Program-made: the position numbers and the translations under genes
DNA from: Halanaerobium saccharolyticum
Lineage (GTDB): Bacteria; Bacillota; Halanaerobiia; Halanaerobiales; Halanaerobiaceae
Direction: 5' to 3'
NCBI RefSeq assembly: GCF_003053565.1
Contig: NZ_QAXS01000035.1
Span: forward strand, 1 to 33,161
DNA: 33,161 bases
In this document: positions 1 to 8,700 of the stretch, in pieces
Layout of the letters: every line of letters starts with the position of its first letter
Position numbering within the stretch: position 1 is the first letter of the stretch
The notes under the pieces: model-generated
What the model saw: the letters and a program-made list of their open reading frames with translations, nothing else
Databases searched by the model: none
Told to the model about the DNA's origin: nothing

Positions 1-25
1 TGGTTTCTGTGATATCTTTGTCCAT
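1..25 (-). CDS. 5' end of an unidentified leftward gene (partial)
   Basis: Read on the minus strand, an ATG at 25-23 is followed by open codons to the window edge (M D K D I T E T). A strong ribosome binding site, AAGGAG, lies at 39-34, eight bases before the ATG. Only eight codons are visible, so no product can be named. The start is convincing because of the well-spaced ribosome site. That site sits inside a large hairpin, described separately. Confidence 0.55.
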
Positions 26-33
26 AGTATATG

Positions 34-87
34 CTCCTTATTTTTTGGGATTTGGACAAAGACTATCCTAATCCCAATTATAAGGAG
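34..87 (-). promoter_or_regulatory. 5'-leader hairpin that would sequester the ribosome site of the leftmost gene
   Basis: CTCCTTAT (34-41) is the exact reverse complement of ATAAGGAG (80-87). Inside it, TTGGGATT (45-52) is the exact reverse complement of AATCCCAA (70-77), and TCC/GGA can extend the stem further. In the leftward transcript the AAGGAG ribosome site forms the 3' side of the outer stem, paired with an upstream CTCCTT. This is the architecture of an RNA thermometer or a translational on/off switch. The pairing is seen directly; the regulatory role is inferred. Confidence 0.55.
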
Positions 88-127
88 TTTTTCTAATTTA
101 AGCAAGTATTTTCGCTAAAAATCGAAC

Positions 128-154
128 TTGACTTTTCTTAAATATTTTTATGCA
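128..154 (+). promoter_or_regulatory. possible promoter for the ferritin-like gene
   Basis: TTGACT at 128-133 is a good -35 element. The best -10 candidate, TATGCA at 149-154, is weak and has a 15-base spacer. This is a low-confidence call made because the next gene has no other visible promoter. Confidence 0.25.
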
Positions 155-213
155 ATGCTAGTGAATTTTTTTATTTTATAAAAAAAGAGATAAAATTTTA
201 TTTGGAGGGATCA

Positions 214-705
214 ATGATGAAGGAAAGATTTAATGCATTAGAAGTTATGGAAATGGCAAAAGATATTGAAAAAAGAGGTAAGAAATTTTATTTAAAACAT
301 GCAGAGGCAACAGAAAATAGAGATTTGAAGGAATTATTTAAAAAACTGGCTCAGGATGAGCAGGATCACTATGAAAAATTTGTTGCTTTAACTGAAGAGC
401 TGCGTGAAGATAGTGATGAAGCAGATTACCTTTACGAAGAAGATGTGAGTGCCTATTTTAATTATTTAGTTGAGTACTCCGTTTTTCCTAAAGATGACAG
501 TGAAGAGTCAATTGAAGCTCTAAATGATGTGGAAAAGGCTTTAAAACTTGCCATTCAGGCTGAAAAAGATTCAATTTTATTTTACCGTGAAATGTGTGAG
601 TTCAATGAAGGTAAAACAATTGAGGCAGTTAATAAGTTGATCGAGGAAGAAAAAGATCACTTAAGAGCCTTAGGTAAATACATTAAAGAATATGGCGAAA
701 AATAA
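214..705 (+). CDS. Rubrerythrin-like ferritin-fold diiron protein
   Basis: This is a 163-residue, wholly helical, acidic protein of the ferritin-like/rubrerythrin superfamily. Two helix pairs carry the expected metal ligands. The first has a Glu in DIEKRGKKFY and an E..H pair in DEQDHYEKF. The second has a Glu in AEKDSILFYREM and an E..H pair in EEEKDHL. There is no C-terminal rubredoxin domain, so it is the short, 'erythrin' type. The family uses a diiron site in peroxide or oxygen detoxification or iron handling in anaerobes. The TTG at 202 overlaps the GGAGG ribosome site (204-208), so the start is placed at ATG 214 (or 217). The next gene overlaps its 3' end by 14 bases, suggesting co-transcription. 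The exact substrate is unknown. Confidence 0.85.
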   Translation: MMKERFNALEVMEMAKDIEKRGKKFYLKHAEATENRDLKELFKKLAQDEQDHYEKFVALTEELREDSDEADYLYEEDVSAYFNYLVEYSVFPKDDSEESIEALNDVEKALKLAIQAEKDSILFYREMCEFNEGKTIEAVNKLIEEEKDHLRALGKYIKEYGEK

Positions 706-988
706 ATCAAAAGAGGATCTTAAAAAAGATCAGGCGGAAAAAAAAGAGAATAATCATTACATTTATATTATAGAGTGCAGTGATGGCAGCCTTTATACCG
801 GTTATACCACCGATGTTGAGCGCAGGGTTGAGGAACACAACTCTGGTGAAGGGGCCAAATATACTCGCGGCCGCGGTCCGGTTAAACTCCGCCATCAGGA
901 AGCTTTTGCCAGCCGCAGTCTGGCTCAAAAAAGAGAATATCAAATCAAACAGCTCCCCCGCAGTCAAAAGGAGGAGCTGCTTGATTAA
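692..988 (+). CDS. GIY-YIG nuclease superfamily protein (YhbQ/UPF0213-like)
   Basis: This 98-residue protein has a single GIY-YIG domain. It shows YIYIIECSDGSLYTGYT (the GIY...YIG core), an Arg/His helix (VERRVEEHNSG), and the terminal pattern AKYTRGRGPVKLRH typical of small stand-alone YhbQ/YazA-type proteins. Their role is thought to be in DNA processing or repair but is poorly known. A lysine-rich tail of about 23 residues precedes the domain. The start overlaps the upstream gene by 14 bases and has no strong ribosome site, so translational coupling is likely. Its TAA overlaps the stop of convergent murB by a few bases. Family is secure, function uncertain. Confidence 0.85.
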   Translation: MAKNKSKEDLKKDQAEKKENNHYIYIIECSDGSLYTGYTTDVERRVEEHNSGEGAKYTRGRGPVKLRHQEAFASRSLAQKREYQIKQLPRSQKEELLD

Positions 989-1911
989 AATTCGCCTAAA
1001 AAGCGGGGTTCAACTTCTAAGTGGACTCCGCTTATTTTATATACTTCTTCCTTAACCTTTTCAATTAAATTAATTATATCTTCAGAGCTGGCATTACCTT
1101 TATTGACAATAAAGCCTGCGTGTTTAGTCGAAACCTGGGCACCTCCAATTTGATAACCTTTCATTTTTGCTTTTTCGATCAGGGGGCCGGTATAATGTCC
1201 CGGGGGTCTCTTAAAGATACTACCTGCACTGGGTAGTTCCATTGGCTGTTTGCTCCAGCGCCTCTGATGCAGGTCTTCCATCTTTGCTTTAATTTTAGCT
1301 GTTGCAGACTTTTTAAGTTCTAAACTGACATTAACTGCAATCCAGTCCGGATTATCTTCCTGCAGGATACTTGTTCTGTATGCAAGTTTTAAATCTGATT
1401 TATCAAGTTCTATTAATTGACCATTTTGATCAACAAATTCTGCCTTTAAAATTACATCTTTAATTTCTCCACCGTAAGCACCTGCATTCATAAAAAGAGC
1501 TCCACCTAAAGAGCCTGGAATTCCGGCTGCAAATTCAAAACCACTTAAAGAATTTTCTAAGGCCAGATCCGCAATTTCTTTTAATTCCAGACCTGTCTGA
1601 GCTTTAATTAGATTGGATTCAATTTGGTAACTATTTAATTCACCCGTGTAAATAATTATACCGCGATATCCTTTATCAGATATAATTAAGTTACTTCCTT
1701 TTCCCAGAATAAAATAAGGGAGTTTGGACTCTATAACAGAAGGCATTAATTTTTTTACAGCTTCTATATTTTGTGGGGTTAAGAAGATATCGGCCGGTCC
1801 CCCAACTTTAAAACTGGCAAATTCAGCTAAATTTTTATTTTTTTCTACCTTAAGTGAGTTTATTTTTTCCAATTTATTTGTTAAACTATTTATATCAGAG
1901 TGTTTTTCCAT
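985..1911 (-). CDS. murB: UDP-N-acetylenolpyruvoylglucosamine reductase MurB
   Basis: This 308-residue FAD enzyme reduces UDP-GlcNAc-enolpyruvate to UDP-MurNAc in the cytoplasm, the second committed step of peptidoglycan synthesis. The FAD-binding PCMH-type domain is clear: FKVGGPADIF, GKGSNLIISDKGYRG, and AAGIPGSLGGALFMNAGAYGG. The catalytic part has YRTSIL, the Ser of SAGSIFKRP, and a terminal Glu in LEVEPRFLG, matching the Arg/Ser/Glu set of the short (type II) MurB family. The frame stays open to an ATG at 1944. AAAGGAG lies just before the ATG at 1911, so translation should start there. The gene converges on the GIY-YIG gene with overlapping stop codons and appears to be monocistronic. 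Confidence 0.95.
   Translation of the reverse strand: MEKHSDINSLTNKLEKINSLKVEKNKNLAEFASFKVGGPADIFLTPQNIEAVKKLMPSVIESKLPYFILGKGSNLIISDKGYRGIIIYTGELNSYQIESNLIKAQTGLELKEIADLALENSLSGFEFAAGIPGSLGGALFMNAGAYGGEIKDVILKAEFVDQNGQLIELDKSDLKLAYRTSILQEDNPDWIAVNVSLELKKSATAKIKAKMEDLHQRRWSKQPMELPSAGSIFKRPPGHYTGPLIEKAKMKGYQIGGAQVSTKHAGFIVNKGNASSEDIINLIEKVKEEVYKISGVHLEVEPRFLGEF
1001..1040 (+). terminator. Rho-independent terminator lying inside the 3' end of murB
   Basis: AAGCGGGGT (1001-1009) pairs with ACTCCGCTT (1025-1033), with one G-U wobble. The stem can continue inwards and is followed by TATTTTAT. It would end transcripts from the ferritin/GIY-YIG pair. It lies entirely within murB codons on the opposite strand. 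Confidence 0.55.
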
Positions 1912-2095
1912 TTTGATGCTCCTTTCAGAATCTATTAATATCATATGTTATAATATAATAAAAATCAATGATAAGGAATTATAAATTATCTATAAGTTCA
2001 TTATCTGATTAGAGCAGGATCAAAGTGGAACTTACTATTACTATTAATTAAATGGAGAGTCAAATATAACAAAAGTTTTAATTGGGGGGATCCAG

Positions 2096-3025
2096 GTGAA
2101 ATATAAGGAGATAGAAGTTAGGGATATTGAAAGCAGGCCTGAACAGGTAAGGACTGATTTTTCAGAAGAAAGAATTGACAGTCTGGCTAAATCGATTGCA
2201 GAAGTGGGACAGCTGCAGCCAATTGTTGTTCAGAAAAAGGATGATCATTTTCTTCTAATAGCCGGGGAAAGGCGCCTGCGGGCTGTAAAAAAAGATGAGC
2301 ATGCTAAAATAGCAGCAGTTATTTTAGAAGATGTTTCTCCAGAAAAGTTCAGACAAATTCAGCTGATAGAAAATTTACAGAGGCAGGACTTAAATCCCCT
2401 TGAGCGAGCCATTTCTATCAATAAATTTATGGAAGATAATAATTTGTGTAAAAAGGACGCTGCAGAAAAACTTGGTGTGGCAAGAACTACTCTAACTCTC
2501 TGGCTGAATATTTTGGAGATGAAAGAAAAATATCAAAAAGAGGTTTTAAAAGATGATTCGCCGATAACTTTATCACATTTGAGTCTTGCTCATGCGCTGT
2601 CATCTAAAACTGGAGATCCAAGTAAGGCAAATGATCTGCTTGATGCTGTAATTAAACATAATTTAAGCCGTAAGGAAACTCAAGCTGTAATAGATATTTT
2701 TTATAAATATCTACACATTCCAGTTGAAGAAGCAGTTTCGGCTGTACTTTTAAAAAGAGAGAGAATGAAGATGAAAGATTACTGGGATGAAGATAGGAAA
2801 CAGGGGAGTAAAAACCCGGTGCGCCGATTATTTAGATCTTTTAGCAATATTAATGATAATTTAGAGGAATTTATGGAAAATGAGGGTGACCTGCCGGAAG
2901 AAGATCAGGAAGAACTGCTGGATGAATTTTTGTACCTATATCAGATAATGGGTATTTTAATTCCAGATTTAAGAAAAGAATCTTTAGAAAGTCTGCTTGA
3001 TAAAATTAAAGCACAGTCAAAATAA
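2096..3025 (+). CDS. ParB/RepB/Spo0J-family protein
   Basis: The N-terminal ParB domain of this 309-residue protein contains the conserved GERRLRA box, which in characterised ParB proteins binds CTP and parS-bound DNA. It is preceded by RPEQVRTDFSEERIDSLAKSI and IVVQ. A helix-turn-helix region follows (KKDAAEKLGVARTTLTLWL). The last ~130 residues are acidic and unlike the usual short ParB dimerisation tail. No parA partner, gidB or rnpA lies nearby, so this may be an orphan ParB-like regulator rather than the origin-proximal chromosome segregation ParB. It starts at GTG 2096 behind a run of G (2085-2090) serving as the ribosome site. Family is firm, role is not. Confidence 0.85.
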   Translation: MKYKEIEVRDIESRPEQVRTDFSEERIDSLAKSIAEVGQLQPIVVQKKDDHFLLIAGERRLRAVKKDEHAKIAAVILEDVSPEKFRQIQLIENLQRQDLNPLERAISINKFMEDNNLCKKDAAEKLGVARTTLTLWLNILEMKEKYQKEVLKDDSPITLSHLSLAHALSSKTGDPSKANDLLDAVIKHNLSRKETQAVIDIFYKYLHIPVEEAVSAVLLKRERMKMKDYWDEDRKQGSKNPVRRLFRSFSNINDNLEEFMENEGDLPEEDQEELLDEFLYLYQIMGILIPDLRKESLESLLDKIKAQSK

Positions 3026-3034
3026 GAAGAAGGA

Positions 3035-3116
3035 ATTCGCCAGCTATTGGCGAATACTCTTTAAAGCGAGTAGTCTGACGTCTAACGACAAATTTAATAG
3101 CCTTGGCTCTTTAAAG
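3035..3116 (+). other. Cluster of short hairpins between parB-like gene and deoB
   Basis: ATTCGCCA (3035-3042) pairs perfectly with TGGCGAAT (3048-3055) around a five-base loop. TACTC (3055-3059) pairs with GAGTA (3068-3072). AGCC and GGCT flank TT just downstream. The ten-mer CTCTTTAAAG occurs twice (3057-3066 and 3107-3116). None of the hairpins ends in a T-run, so a simple terminator is not a full explanation. It could be a processing site, a small RNA or an unrecognised leader. Confidence 0.4.
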
Positions 3117-3160
3117 TTGAATTAAGCTGCCAGTTATAAAATTTATCTGATTTTTTTAAG

Positions 3161-3192
3161 TTGACTTTTTAGCTTAAAGTATAAGCTATATA
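3161..3192 (+). promoter_or_regulatory. Probable deoB promoter
   Basis: TTGACT at 3161-3166 is a good -35 element. The downstream TATA-rich stretch at 3185-3194 offers a -10 (GCTATA with an 18-base spacer, or TATATA with 20). It is placed 30-60 bases ahead of the deoB start. Confidence 0.4.
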
Positions 3193-3220
3193 ACAAATAT
3201 AATAACTTAGGGGTGGAATT

Positions 3221-4399
3221 TTGAAAAATATTAAAAGGGTAATTTTAATGGTGATGGATAGTGTTGGTATTGGAGAACTGCCTGATGCGGCTGAATATGG
3301 TGATCAGGGAGCTGCAACTCTCCAGAATATTGCAGCAGAAGTAGATGGACTTGAGCTCCCTAATTTAGAAAAACTCGGGCTGGGTAAAATTGAAAAGATA
3401 AAAGGAATTAATTCTGAGTTTAAAGCAGAAGGAGCATACGGTAAAGCAGCTGAAAAATCTAAGGGTAAAGATACTACAACCGGTCACTGGGAAATTGCCG
3501 GTTTGATTTCGGAAAAACCTTTTCCTACTTACCCGGATGGTTTTCCGACTGAAGTGATGGAGCAGTTTGAAAAAGCAATCGGAAGAGAAACTCTGGCCAA
3601 TAAGCCTGCTTCTGGAACAGTGATAATTGAAGAGCTTGGTGAGCAGCATATTGATACAGGCAAGCCAATTGTTTATACTTCTGCTGACAGTGTTTTTCAG
3701 ATCGCAGCTCACGAAGATATAATTTCAGTTGCTGAACTTTATGATTACTGCCAGAAAGCAAGAGAAATTCTGCAGGGTGAGCATGCTGTGGCCAGGGTAA
3801 TTGCCCGTCCATTTGTAGGGGAGCCCGGCAATTTTGAGCGGACAGAAAGAAGAAAGGATTTTTCTTTAACTCCCCCGGAGCCAACTATCTTAAACAGGCT
3901 GCAGGATAAAGGATTGGAAGTTAATGCGGTAGGCAAAATAACCTATATCTTTAACCACAGTGGAATCAGCAGTTCTGTAACGACTTCAGATAATATGGAT
4001 GGTGTTGATAAGACAATAGAATATCTGGATCAGACTGAAACAGGATTGATCTTTTCTAACCTGGTTGACTTTGATCAAAATTATGGTCACCGCCGTAATG
4101 TCGAAGGCTATGCGGCAGCGCTTAAGGATTTTGATCAGAGAATACCTGAGATCAAAGCAGCTATGAGAAAAGATGATCTGCTGATTATTACTGCGGATCA
4201 CGGCTGCGATCCAACCCATCAGGGGACAGACCATACGAGAGAATATATTCCGGTACTGGTCTATGGTGAGCAGGTAAAAAATGATTATAATCTCGGTCTG
4301 CGAGACAGCTTTAGTGACCTTGCAGCCACAATTGCTGATATTTTTGAAGTTGATGGGCTGGAGAGCGGTCAGAGCTTCAAAACTGAAATTTTAAAGTAA
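3221..4399 (+). CDS. deoB: Phosphopentomutase DeoB
   Basis: This 392-residue protein interconverts ribose- or deoxyribose-1-phosphate and the 5-phosphates, linking nucleoside breakdown to the pentose phosphate pathway. It is a cytoplasmic Mn-dependent enzyme of the alkaline phosphatase superfamily. The metal-site motifs are present in order: [13 protein letters not shown] at the N-terminus, KDTTTGHWE near residue 87, [20 protein letters not shown] and [15 protein letters not shown] near the C-terminus. Length is normal for the family. The start is TTG 3221, preceded by GGGGTGG at 3210-3216, and gives the canonical N-terminus. No other nucleoside catabolism gene adjoins it; the LysR gene downstream converges on it. 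Confidence 0.95.
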   Translation: MKNIKRVILMVMDSVGIGELPDAAEYGDQGAATLQNIAAEVDGLELPNLEKLGLGKIEKIKGINSEFKAEGAYGKAAEKSKGKDTTTGHWEIAGLISEKPFPTYPDGFPTEVMEQFEKAIGRETLANKPASGTVIIEELGEQHIDTGKPIVYTSADSVFQIAAHEDIISVAELYDYCQKAREILQGEHAVARVIARPFVGEPGNFERTERRKDFSLTPPEPTILNRLQDKGLEVNAVGKITYIFNHSGISSSVTTSDNMDGVDKTIEYLDQTETGLIFSNLVDFDQNYGHRRNVEGYAAALKDFDQRIPEIKAAMRKDDLLIITADHGCDPTHQGTDHTREYIPVLVYGEQVKNDYNLGLRDSFSDLAATIADIFEVDGLESGQSFKTEILK

Positions 4400-4411
4400 A
4401 TACAGATTTTT

Positions 4412-5293
4412 TTAATCTGTTAATAACTGCAGAAATTTTTCTGCTGCATTTGATAGTGGAATATTTTTGTTGTTCACAACTGCCAGTTCCCGAGCTGGCA
4501 GTTTTTCTTTTATTTTTATTTCAAATAAATCGTCAGTCTCAAGGTTAAGGCAGTATTCTGGCACAAAGGCAATCCCCAGACCAATTTTAGCCATTTCGAT
4601 TAAAAGATCAACACTACCGAGTTCAATTGCCGCAGTAATTTCTGTGCCCATTTCAGCTAATAAGCTGTCCAAAAATTTACGGGTGGTTGTTTTGGGCTCG
4701 AGCATTAAAAGGGGGTAGTTTTTAAGCATTTTCAGAGAATGCTGCTGCTCTTTTATCTCCTCAAACTCATTACCTGCAATAAAGATATCATTAAAGCTAT
4801 ATATTTTTTGGACCTTCATTTCTTCAGTTATTTTAGGGTTAGGTAGATTACTGATAATTAGATCAACTTTATTCTGCTGCAGCAGTTCAATACAGGTGCT
4901 GGAAGTTCTATTGGTAATTTGAATCTGAATTTCGGGATAAAGCTGGTGAAACTTATTTAAATAAGGCAGCAGAAAGTCTTTGGAGATTGTGTCATTGGCT
5001 CCAATATGGATTTCCCCTCGTTTTAAAGCGTTAATTTCTTTAATGCTTTCTTCGCCGCTTGCTATTAGATTAAAAGCCGGTTCTATATGCTCAAATAGTA
5101 TTTTGCCCGCCTTAGTCAGCTTAACTTTTTTGGTGCTGCGAATAAAGAGCTCGGTATTCAGCTCATTTTCCAGGTTCTTAATATTCTGGCTTACTGCTGA
5201 CTGAGAGATATATAGTTTTTTAGCCGCCTGAGAAAAACTTAAATTATCGGCAACCTGATAAAAGACTTTATATAAATCATAATTCAAGGCCAT
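4412..5293 (-). CDS. LysR-family transcriptional regulator
   Basis: This 293-residue regulator has a typical LysR layout. A winged helix-turn-helix occupies the first ~60 residues (FYQVADNLSFSQAAKKLYISQSAVSQ and the conserved NLE.EL...LF.R). A linker helix follows, then a two-lobed periplasmic-binding-protein-like effector domain (GEIHIGANDTI, KVDLIISNLP, and GLGIAFVPEYCL). It starts at ATG 5293 behind AAGGAG. The ligand cannot be told from sequence. It diverges from purL across 446 bases that contain the 277-bp palindromic element, so the classic 'regulates its divergent neighbour' guess is weak here. It converges on deoB with almost no gap. Confidence 0.92.
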   Translation of the reverse strand: MALNYDLYKVFYQVADNLSFSQAAKKLYISQSAVSQNIKNLENELNTELFIRSTKKVKLTKAGKILFEHIEPAFNLIASGEESIKEINALKRGEIHIGANDTISKDFLLPYLNKFHQLYPEIQIQITNRTSSTCIELLQQNKVDLIISNLPNPKITEEMKVQKIYSFNDIFIAGNEFEEIKEQQHSLKMLKNYPLLMLEPKTTTRKFLDSLLAEMGTEITAAIELGSVDLLIEMAKIGLGIAFVPEYCLNLETDDLFEIKIKEKLPARELAVVNNKNIPLSNAAEKFLQLLTD

Positions 5294-5739
5294 TGATTAA
5301 CTCTCCTTATTAATAGTATTAGTATTATTAATTTTACTTCTTAATTGTATCATTCTATAATTAAATTGCAAGATATTTTTTAGCTATAAGAGTTAATTCG
5401 AAATAAGAAAATTAATATCTATCCAGTAAAAAGTCAAAGAATAACTAAGCTTCATATTTTAATTAAATTAGTCTACCTTCCTGATCACAACCTCCTGTTG
5501 TGCAGTCAGCAAAAAACTTCCTGTTTTTTGAACTAATTTAATTAAAATAATCAACAAGTTATACTAATAACTTTTTAGAGTCACTCATTAATTTTTTTAT
5601 TTAGAATTAACAACTTTAAATTTGAAAATATCTTGCAATTGAAGTATGAATGCTGACGAATGAGGATTAAGTGGAAACTTATTTTTAAATTAATCATCGC
5701 AAAATAAAGAGGAAAATATTTTAAAAAGGGGCGCTAAAA
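5294..5739. other. Intergenic region between LysR gene and purL
   Basis: This 446-bp gap contains no believable gene. Positions 5364-5640 are a nested palindromic element (described separately). Positions 5294-5363 must hold the LysR-gene promoter and its AAGGAG site. Positions 5641-5739 form the immediate purL leader, in which I see no purine riboswitch core and no clear -35/-10 pair. Confidence 0.7.
5364..5640. repeat. 277-bp nested inverted-repeat element (MITE-like or structured RNA)
   Basis: The outer ends are a perfect 16-bp inverted repeat: AATTGCAAGATATTTT at 5364-5379 and its exact reverse complement at 5625-5640. The innermost ends of the arms are a perfect 18-bp inverted repeat at 5455-5472 and 5532-5549. 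Between them the arms remain recognisably complementary: a 25-base stretch around GTTAATTC has two mismatches, and TAAAAAGT matches exactly. The two arms span 5364-5472 and 5532-5640, each 109 bp. The 59-bp centre carries two further hairpins, CACAAC/GTTGTG and AAAAAAC/GTTTTTT. It encodes no protein. I see no clear target-site duplication. It may be a miniature non-autonomous mobile element or a large RNA hairpin. Confidence 0.7.
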
Positions 5740-8700
5740 GTGGCTGATAAAATCCGAAGAGTTTTTGTTGAAAAAAAAGAAGGTTTTGCTGTTCAGGCTG
5801 AGGAACTGCTGCATGATTTTAGGGAGAGTCTGGGGCTTGAACATTTAGAAGGGTTGAGACTACTTAATCGCTACGACATTACAGATATTTCAGATTCAGC
5901 TTATCAGGAAGCCTGTGCGACAATTCTGGCAGAACTGCCAGTAGATTTAATCTATCAGGAAGATTTTGAAGCAGCAGCTGGGGAAAAAATATTTGCAGTT
6001 GAGTACCTGCCGGGTCAATATGACCAGCGAGCGGATTCTGCTGAGCAGTGTATTCAGATTTTAAATAATGATGAGAAGCCGACTGTTAGGGTGGCCCAGA
6101 TCTTTATTTTAAAGGGAAAGTTGAGCGAAAAGGAAGTTGAAAAAATAAAAGATTATTATATAAATCCAGTTGACTCCAGAGAGGCCAAACTGGAAAAACC
6201 GGAAACTCTTGAGATGCAGTATAAGCTGCCGGAGAAAGTTGATATTATTGATGGTTTTCTTGAAGCAGATGAGGCCGGTCTAAATGAAATTCTGGCTGAA
6301 CTGGGACTGGCAATGAGTATGGCAGATTTAAAACATACCCAGCATTATTTTAGAGATCAGGAAAAACGAAATCCGACAATTACTGAAATCAGAGTGCTGG
6401 ATACTTACTGGTCTGATCACTGCCGTCATACAACTTTTTTGACAAAAATTGAAGATGTAGAAATTGAAGAAAGTGATTTTACCCGGGCAATTAAGGAAAC
6501 ATATCAGGAATATTTGGCCGGTCGTCAAAAAATCTATCAGGGAAAAGAAAAAGACATCTGTTTAATGGATATTGCCCTGATGGGAATGAAAGAACTGCGG
6601 GCAGCTGGAAAGCTAAACGATTTAGAGCTTTCAAATGAAGTAAATGCAGCCAGTATTGAAATTACTGTTGATGTTGACGGCCGGGATGAAGACTGGCTTT
6701 TAATGTTTAAAAACGAAACCCACAATCACCCAACTGAAATAGAACCCTATGGTGGGGCAGCAACCTGTCTTGGAGGAGCTATTAGAGATCCACTTTCCGG
6801 TCGTTCCTATGTTTATCAGGCAATGCGGGTTACAGGGGCAGGAGATCCTCGGACTCCGATTGCAGAAACTTTAGAAGGAAAGCTGCCGCAGAAAAAAATT
6901 GTTCAGGAAGCTTCAGACGGCTACAGTTCTTATGGAAATCAGATTGGTCTGGCAACAGGAATGGTCAATGAAATCTATAACGAGCGCTATCTGGCCAAAC
7001 ATATGGAAATTGGAGCTGTGATAGCTGCTGCACCAAAAGAAAATGTGGTTCGGGGGGAAGCTTTAGCAGGTGATATTGTAGTATTACTTGGTGGAAAAAC
7101 AGGTCGAGATGGCTGTGGAGGAGCAACGGGTTCTTCCAAAGTCCACACCGAAGATTCGATAGAAGAGAGCAGCGCAGAAGTCCAGAAAGGTAATCCACCA
7201 ACAGAAAGAAAAATTCAGCGCCTCTTTCGCAATCCAGAAGTCAGCCGAAAAATTAAGGTCTGCAATGATTTTGGCGCAGGTGGAGTTTCAGTGGCAATTG
7301 GAGAGCTGGCTGATGCCTTAGAGATTGATTTAAATGCTGTACCCAAAAAATATGAGGGTATTGATGGAACAGAACTGGCAATTTCTGAGTCTCAGGAAAG
7401 AATGGCAGTTGTAATTGATGCTCAGGATGTGGATCAATTTATTGAGTTGGCTGCTGAGGAGAATCTGGAGGCAACTGTAGTCGCCGAAGTTAAAGATCAC
7501 CGCCGACTGATTATGGAGTGGAATGGTGATCAAATAGTTAACTTAAGCAGAGATTTCTTAGATACCAATGGAGCAACTCAGAAGACTAAAGTAAAAGTTA
7601 CTGAGCCGGATCCAGAAGAAAATTATTTTAAAAACGCTGCTTTAAAGCGCCTGGATCAAGCAGCAGATCTAAAAGAAAAGTGGTTAGAAAATCTGGCAGA
7701 TATCAATGTAGCCAGTCAGAAGGGTCTTGTCGAAAAATTTGATAGTTCAATTGGTGCCGGAAGTGTGACCATGCCTTTTGGTGGTAAATATCAGCTGACT
7801 CCGACTCAGACTATGACAGCTAAGATTCCATTAGTTGAGGGAGAAACTAATGCCGGTTCAGTGATGAGCCACGGCTATGATTCAAAATTAACGACCTGGA
7901 GTCCTTTTCATGGAGCGCTATATGCAGTTATTGAATCAGTAGCAAAAATTGCAGCGGCTGGTGGAGATTATTCGAAAATTAGATTTACCTTTCAGGAATA
8001 TTTTGAACGCCTGCGGCAGAATCCAGAACGCTGGGGGAAGCCTTTTAGTGCTCTGCTCGGAGCTTATAAAGCACAGAAGGATTTTGGCTTACCGGCAATT
8101 GGTGGTAAAGACAGCATGTCAGGTACTTTCCACGAGATTGATGTACCTCCAACTCTTGTTTCTTTTGCTGTTGATACGGTTAATGTGAATGATATTATTT
8201 CACCAGAATTTAAAGAAGCAGAAAGTCAGCTTGTTTACCTGCCGGCTGAGCGGGGAGAAGATGAGCTGCCCAATATAGAAAAACTTAAGGCTAATTACAG
8301 CCGAGTCAAAGAATTAATTACAAAAAAGAAGATTCAAGCAGCTTCGGCAGTTACAATTGGAGGACTGGCAGAAGCAGTTTCTAAAATGAGCTTTGGCAAC
8401 AAAATTGGAGCAGAAATTACTGCTGAATTGAGTCCAGGAGAGTTATTTTCACCTGAATATGGGGCCTTAATCCTGGAGCTGGATTCTCAGGCAGAAGTTG
8501 AAAAACTGTTTGAGGGCCTCGACTACAGAGTAATCGGGAAAACTACAGCAGAAGAAACTTTAAAAATTAAAGAAATAGAGATTCCACTGACAGAAGCCTT
8601 AAAAAGCTGGCAGCAGCCGCTGGAAAAAGTATATAAAACTGATGTGCCTGAAGATGAAATTAAAGATTTGAGATCACCTAAATTAGAAAAAGAACTGTTG

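Noticed and set aside
202-213. TTG start for the ferritin-like protein
   Set aside because: The TTG overlaps the GGAGG ribosome site; ATG 214 or 217 is correctly spaced.
1912-1944. Longer MurB N-terminus from ATG 1944
   Set aside because: The strong AAAGGAG lies between that ATG and the ATG at 1911, which gives a normal MurB N-terminus.
1949-1954. TATAAT at 1949-1954 as a promoter of the parB-like gene
   Set aside because: It is an extended -10 by sequence, but no -35 fits and the region is also the leftward murB promoter region, so direction cannot be assigned.
4402-4420. ACAGATT/AATCTGT hairpin at the deoB-LysR junction as a terminator
   Set aside because: Only seven weak pairs around a T loop and no T-tail after the stem; it may be chance in AT-rich DNA.
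5641-5739. Purine or PRPP riboswitch ahead of purL
   Set aside because: I could not find the conserved purine riboswitch core or a terminator/antiterminator pair in these bases.
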